From positions 45,415,796-45,479,795 of the forward strand of contig OY482846.1 of NCBI GenBank assembly GCA_960531495.1: 64,000 bases of DNA, given 5' to 3'. This DNA comes from Zeus faber. Its lineage: Eukaryota; Chordata; Actinopteri; Zeiformes; Zeidae. Under the pieces are notes generated by a model, which was given only the letters and a program-made list of their open reading frames with translations, was not told where the DNA came from and did not search any database. How positions within the stretch are numbered: the stretch's first letter is position 1; each line of letters starts with the position of its first letter. Position numbers and translations under genes: made by a program. Below, one piece after another: positions 59,700-64,000 of the stretch.

Positions 59700-60577
59700 C
59701 TCTGATTGCCCCTATGAGTCTTGAGTCACACACACACACACACATTCACGATTTCAATTTGTTCTCCGTTCATACCTAATGTTTTTACAGGCTATGAAAT
59801 AATAGCCGGCCAGGCCTGGTAAATGCCGTCTTCGCCAGCGGTGGAAAGTAAAACAAAAAAGAAGAATTGAGATACAAACATTGACTGTTCTTCTGAGACG
59901 TACTCAGGGACCCTTTGTTCTGGTGTTTCTTTCTTTCTTCTTTTGAAACGTCGGGCCAGGATGAGCGTCCCTCTAGGAGAACGTGTTTTCACCATCCAGC
60001 CACAATGGGGTTCAGCATCTTCAAAACCACCTTTGTTGGTAAAATCCCACCAAACAAACAAAAAAAACCCCCCACCTATCATTTATTATTTATGTAAAAA
60101 TAAAAAAAGAACACAAACAACACCGTTACGCCGCTGACCCTTCACGTCGGCGAGATCAAAGATGGCAGCGGCTGGCGTTCGGGGTGTTTTCGTGCCCTCG
60201 GGGTGAGCGATACATGTCCTGCGTTCAGGTTGCGGAATAAGCGGTGCAAAGCATTTTTTGTGTTTTTATCCGTTTTATATCACTATGTCCGCCAGAAACT
60301 CATCAGCGGTGATCTCCTACGGCCGCGATGTGCTCGTGGATATAAAAATATATAAAAACTCTGTTTGGGAGAGATAAGAGATCGTACATTCTAACAACCC
60401 TTCCGTCCGAGGGTCCGTGCCATGCGGAGCGTCTGATTGGTCGGCTTGGCTTGTCACTTTGACGCATCGCGTCTCATTTGCATGAAGTCAAACCAAACTC
60501 AGGTTATTTTTTGGCTGCGCTCACCTTCCCGCCTCCAATCCATCTACATGTATCTAACCCTAACCCTAACCCTCTAT

Positions 60578-60674
<97 letters not shown>

Positions 60675-61230
60675 CTGTCGCTGTTGTGAAAATGAAAATG
60701 ACAACATATTGCCAGCACCAAAAAAACAGGCCTTCCCTCACGTTGAAGTTGACACTTCTTTGCACCTTGTTTTCCGCCGGGAATAATAATTGTGAGGGAG
60801 TTAAACTATTCTCCGGGGAATTCCGTTCAGGACGACTCGGAGCCGACCGACTCTCCCGACCCTCGGTCGCCGTTCGCCGGGAAGCCATTGCTCACCGCGG
60901 TTTACAGCAGCCCAATCAAACGAGTCTCAAAATTAGAGTAAACTATTCATGTTTTATGTTTTTTTGACGAAGTTTGTTTTCCATTTTACTCACCTTTTTC
61001 TCCCCATCCGAGCGACACGTCGAGCGACTTCTTAAATGACGAGTCAAGTTTTATCTCATCGTTCGGAGGCTCATCATGAAAGGCCGATGTTTTGTTTGGG
61101 ATTGTGTTTTGGTGTCATTCCGGGACACCTCGTGGACAAGGGTTTGAGGAGAGAGCAGAGAGCGGGGAGGGATGGACAGATGCCCAGAGAGAAAAGGAAA
61201 GAGTAAGACGCTGAGAATAAGATTTGACAT
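59700..61230. other. Intergenic DNA
   Basis: Apart from the tetramer array, no gene or repeat family is recognised. Around 60440-60490 a CATTTGCATGA octamer-like sequence occurs. Confidence 0.5.
60555..60673 (+). repeat. Interstitial telomere-like (CTAACC)3 joined to (TATC)n and (TGTC)n
   Basis: CTAACCCTAACCCTAACCCT at 60554-60573 is three telomere-type hexamers. About 9-12 TATC/CTAT units follow (60576-60626) and then about 12 TGTC units (60627-60673). Confidence 0.95.
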
Positions 61231-61241
61231 AGACAGATGGA

Positions 61242-61264
61242 AAAGAGAGAGAGAGAGAGAGAGA

Positions 61265-61321
<57 letters not shown>
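61242..61321 (+). repeat. (GA)n microsatellite
   Basis: GA run with one GAAG interruption near 61265. Confidence 0.95.
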
Positions 61322-61322
<1 letters not shown>

Positions 61323-61929
61323 CAGTCGTAGTAAATGAAGAGAGTAACTGAGGGATGGACGGAGTGGTTTTAATGAGAGGAGGGAGAGCTGGAGGTCCCT
61401 CAGTGAGCAGAGGTGCCGTTCCTGACCTCCCTCAGCTGCTGCCGGGGGCCACCCCCCTCACCCCCCCACTACCCCCACCCACCCCCTTCCCCCCCACCCA
61501 CCCACCCCCGACACAGTGACACCCCTTCAGCTGGAGATCCTCCACCACCACTGCCACCACCACCACCATCTCCCTCCATCCCTCCATCCTTCCGCCCTCT
61601 GAGGTGAATCTCCACGCTTAAACTGAAATACTCGCCGCTCATTTTCGAGAAAATATTTCCTGATCTCATTTAAACCAAAAATGCAAAACAACGTATATTT
61701 TTAAAGATCGCTGCTAGGGACAACGGAGAAATGAATGATATGCTGAATATGATTCCCTGGCCTCTAATCCAGGCAGGTTTTTGCAAAGGGATTCGGAAAA
61801 AGACGTTTAATGGCTTATTAAAGGGGGAACAGTTCCACTCTCGATCCAGGTGACCACGGAGACTGTGTGAGGTTTTGGGATATAACGGCTGATGTCCCGC
61901 AAAGCCCCTTGTTCTCCCCATCGAGCTCG

Positions 61930-62100
61930 AGGCGCGTTTCCACAGCCGGGCAGTCACGAGGAGCGCCCTTGAGCAAGGCACTGACTCCCCCCCCCCCCCC
62001 CCCCCCACACACACACACCCCTCCTCTTACCTTCTCAGTCACTGTAAGTGGCTCTGAACGATGGCAGCAGCATCGAAGCCTTTGTATGTAAATGCCGACC
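61930..62100 (+). mobile_element. Decayed tail of a fish SINE-like repeat
   Basis: CCCTTGAGCAAGGCACTGAC, then a C run (61986-62006) and CA run, then TCACTGTAAGTGGCTCTGAA resemble the core and tail of the SINE at 45985, but much decayed. Confidence 0.4.
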
Positions 62101-62269
62101 TCCGCTTGAAAAGGACTGCGTGATTACATGTAAATGATGGCGGAGGCTCTCCGCTCGTAGATAATGGACGCGGCGATTGTTTTTTAATACCTCTCAGTGT
62201 TTTGTTTTTTGTCCCCCGTTTTTTTTTTTTCCCTCTTTCGTGACGGGGCCATTAATATCGCCGAGTCCC

Positions 62270-62960
62270 TAAAACAGATGGTACGATGTTGGAAAACAGA
62301 TGTTATTTTGCATAGGAGCGGATAATGAATATGCATGGCGTATTAGTTCATGACACCCACGGCCCTCGACAGTGATTGGCCCCCGCCCCCACCCCTCCCC
62401 ACCCCCCATCTCCCTCCGACGACTCTGCCCCTTTCCTCCGCTTGTCAAATCAATGTTCCTCTTTTTGTTTAAACTTCCATCGTTTGAAACTAAACATAAT
62501 GGAGTTCGCTGTGGTCGCTTTTTTTCTTACATCCGACGCGTGGCGGTGAGTTCATGCCGTCGGACGCGTCCGCCATTTGGTTCCAGGAATCAGCCGCCGA
62601 CGTCAAAACAAAAGCGAAATTCATCCTTTCTGACTCTGACGGACGTGTTCCCTCCAGCTCGTTTAAAGGACGGGATGGGGGGAGGGGGTGGGAACTGGGG
62701 ACCTTTTTTTTTTTTTTTTTTTTTTTCCCACGGCGCTGACCTCGCCGAGGAGGGCCATTATTCAGAGGGTCCTGGTAAATATTAAGCAGGCACTGACACG
62801 GGAGCCCTCAGGGTTTACCCCCGGCTCGGTCCCCGCAGCCGTATTGAAATGAGAAGAGCGGAGGGATGTAAGGTCGGAGACATGAGTTATTTATACCTGA
62901 CGGGGGTGGAGGGAACTAATTAAAACTACTCTCGTTGCTGTAATTGAGGTTTTGTTTTTT
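62270..62960. promoter_or_regulatory. Candidate conserved block E
   Basis: GATAATGAATATGCATGGCG at 62321, GGGCCATTATTCAGAGGGTC at 62752, TGAGTTATTTATACCTGACG at 62883 and GAACTAATTAAAACTAC at 62912 are dense homeodomain/POU-type sites in non-repetitive DNA, broken by a poly-T run (62703-62726). A 61-codon open frame at 62554-62739 crosses that poly-T and is not considered a gene. Confidence 0.35.
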
Positions 62961-63164
62961 TTTTCTTTTTGTTTTCTTGACTCTGTCAGTGACTGTTAGA
63001 ACGCCCCATCGCCGCAGAGCGCTTCGCCTCGCTCACGCTTGAGCGTTATATATTTATAAAGTATGAGCGTTATTTCAACCCCAGTCGGTCAACTAACGAT
63101 TTTAACTGAATTTTCCATGAATTGATAATTCACGTTTAGAGTTTTAATTCATATTTTCGTTATA

Positions 63165-63576
63165 CAGTGGAACCTCGCATCACGGGTTTAATTCGTTCCA
63201 TGACCGAGCTCGTTTTACAAATGAATTTTCCCCATTGAAATTAATTGAAATGTAATTAATCCGTTCCAAGTCCCCAAAATCACCCCAAAATCACCCAAAA
63301 ATCATTTTTATGGGTTTTGAAACAGAAAAGGTGTAGTTACACTACACAGGTTACATTTTCATGTTTATCAAGCTAAACACTGGGAAAACACAATAGGGAC
63401 CCTTCCACAACGAGATAGCCGCGTGAACTGAGCGCGTGCGAGCCGAGCGGTCGCTGTACGGACCTCGCTCCTAACGTGGATTTCCACTCGTAAAACAAGA
63501 CAACAATTTGCACGAACCTCGGCTCGTAGAACAAATTACCCGTTAACTGTTTGACTCGTAATGCCAGGTTCCACTG
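63165..63576. mobile_element. TA-flanked MITE (CAGTGGAACCT termini)
   Basis: The left end CAGTGGAACCTCGCATCACG and the inverted right end CAGTGGAACCTGGCATTACG match at 17 of 20 positions. TA stands outside both (63163-63164 and 63577-63578). 412 bp, no transposase. It is a Tc1/mariner/pogo-type non-autonomous element by target site. Confidence 0.8.
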
Positions 63577-63578
63577 TA

Positions 63579-64000
63579 TAGGCATTTTTTTAAACGGGTC
63601 TATCTCCGGAGGACGCAGTTATACACGTTTAAAAAACAATAATTACTCATATAATAATTACGCTTTTTTTCATTATATTATATTATATTATATACCCAAT
63701 ACTTTTTACATCTCTGATACTTTGTCGCATGCCGCCGGGTGTTGCGGTTTATTAATGGTGGATGGTTGTTTTGTTGACTGTGAGAAATGTAAAATTGTTG
63801 CACGAGTCCTTTTCTCAAAAAGTTAAATGACTTGAGGAAACTGATCATTTTAGGACATCCATGGCGGAGCACCCCGGGGGGCAGCGCACCAAACCTGCTC
63901 TTTCAAACCATGCTCTTTCCTTTAACGGTTCCGTCGTTCTTCCCTCCATGTCTTCTCTCTCTCTCTCTCCCTCCATTTCCCCTCTTTTCGGCTCTCCAAC
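63579..64000. other. Intergenic DNA to window end
   Basis: AT-rich DNA with a TATAT patch (63670-63692), ending in a CT-rich tract (63955-63982). No gene recognised. Confidence 0.6.

Noticed and set aside
62554-62739. A 61-codon plus-strand frame with some protein-like composition (FQESAADVKTKAKFILSDSD).
   Set aside because: It runs into a poly-T tract as poly-Phe, has no recognised domain and no supporting exon nearby.

Overview
This window is part of a ray-finned (very probably teleost) fish chromosome. The evidence is a vertebrate-type gene cut into many short exons, very dense long GT/CA microsatellites, degenerate Tc1-like transposons, a tRNA-derived SINE with the typical fish tail, and an L2/CR1-type LINE fragment. 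I cannot name the species.

About 0.5-48.3 kb: one gene, read left to right, encoding CLASP1 (CLIP-associating protein 1), a microtubule plus-end stabilising factor. The window enters the gene after the first TOG domain. It then covers TOG2, the basic Ser/Arg-rich linker with the EB-binding SxIP motif, TOG3, a second linker and the C-terminal TOG-like/CLIP-interacting domain, down to the stop codon at 48287-48289. I placed every exon by matching reading frame, splice phase and family sequence across consecutive introns. The chain joins in frame from end to end and codes for about 1,360 residues if all optional exons are used. CLASP1 rather than CLASP2 is favoured by the Ser/Asn-rich C-terminal tail and by the linker sequence of exon 26; teleost a/b paralogy cannot be settled here.

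Optional exons: a 27-nt exon (12833-12859), a 24-nt exon (30702-30725), a predicted 3-nt exon (34920-34922), a 96-nt exon inside TOG3 (37706-37801), a 117-nt exon (41583-41699) and a 54-nt exon (44014-44067). All keep the frame. The three smallest have RBFOX motifs (TGCATG) close by in the intron, which suggests a shared tissue-specific splicing programme. One intron (after exon 30) uses a GC donor.

The introns carry many sense-strand GT repeats, some pressed against splice sites, plus several transposon copies whose ends and target duplications can be read: a hAT-type element, a Harbinger-type MITE, a deleted Tc1-type element, a degenerate Tc1 transposase copy, a TA-flanked foldback element, a LINE 3' part and SINEs.

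About 48.3-51.7 kb: the probable CLASP1 3' UTR, with a 123-nt GT repeat, two Pumilio-type motifs and a poly(A) signal at 51682.

About 51.7-64 kb: no gene recognised. It holds a 440-nt polypurine tract followed by an 835-nt polypyrimidine minisatellite, two strong hairpins, simple repeats, a TA-flanked MITE, and several GC-rich or homeodomain-site-rich blocks that resemble conserved non-coding elements. In mammals the 3' side of CLASP1 faces TFCP2L1 and GLI2, so a regulatory role for this flank is possible but unproven.
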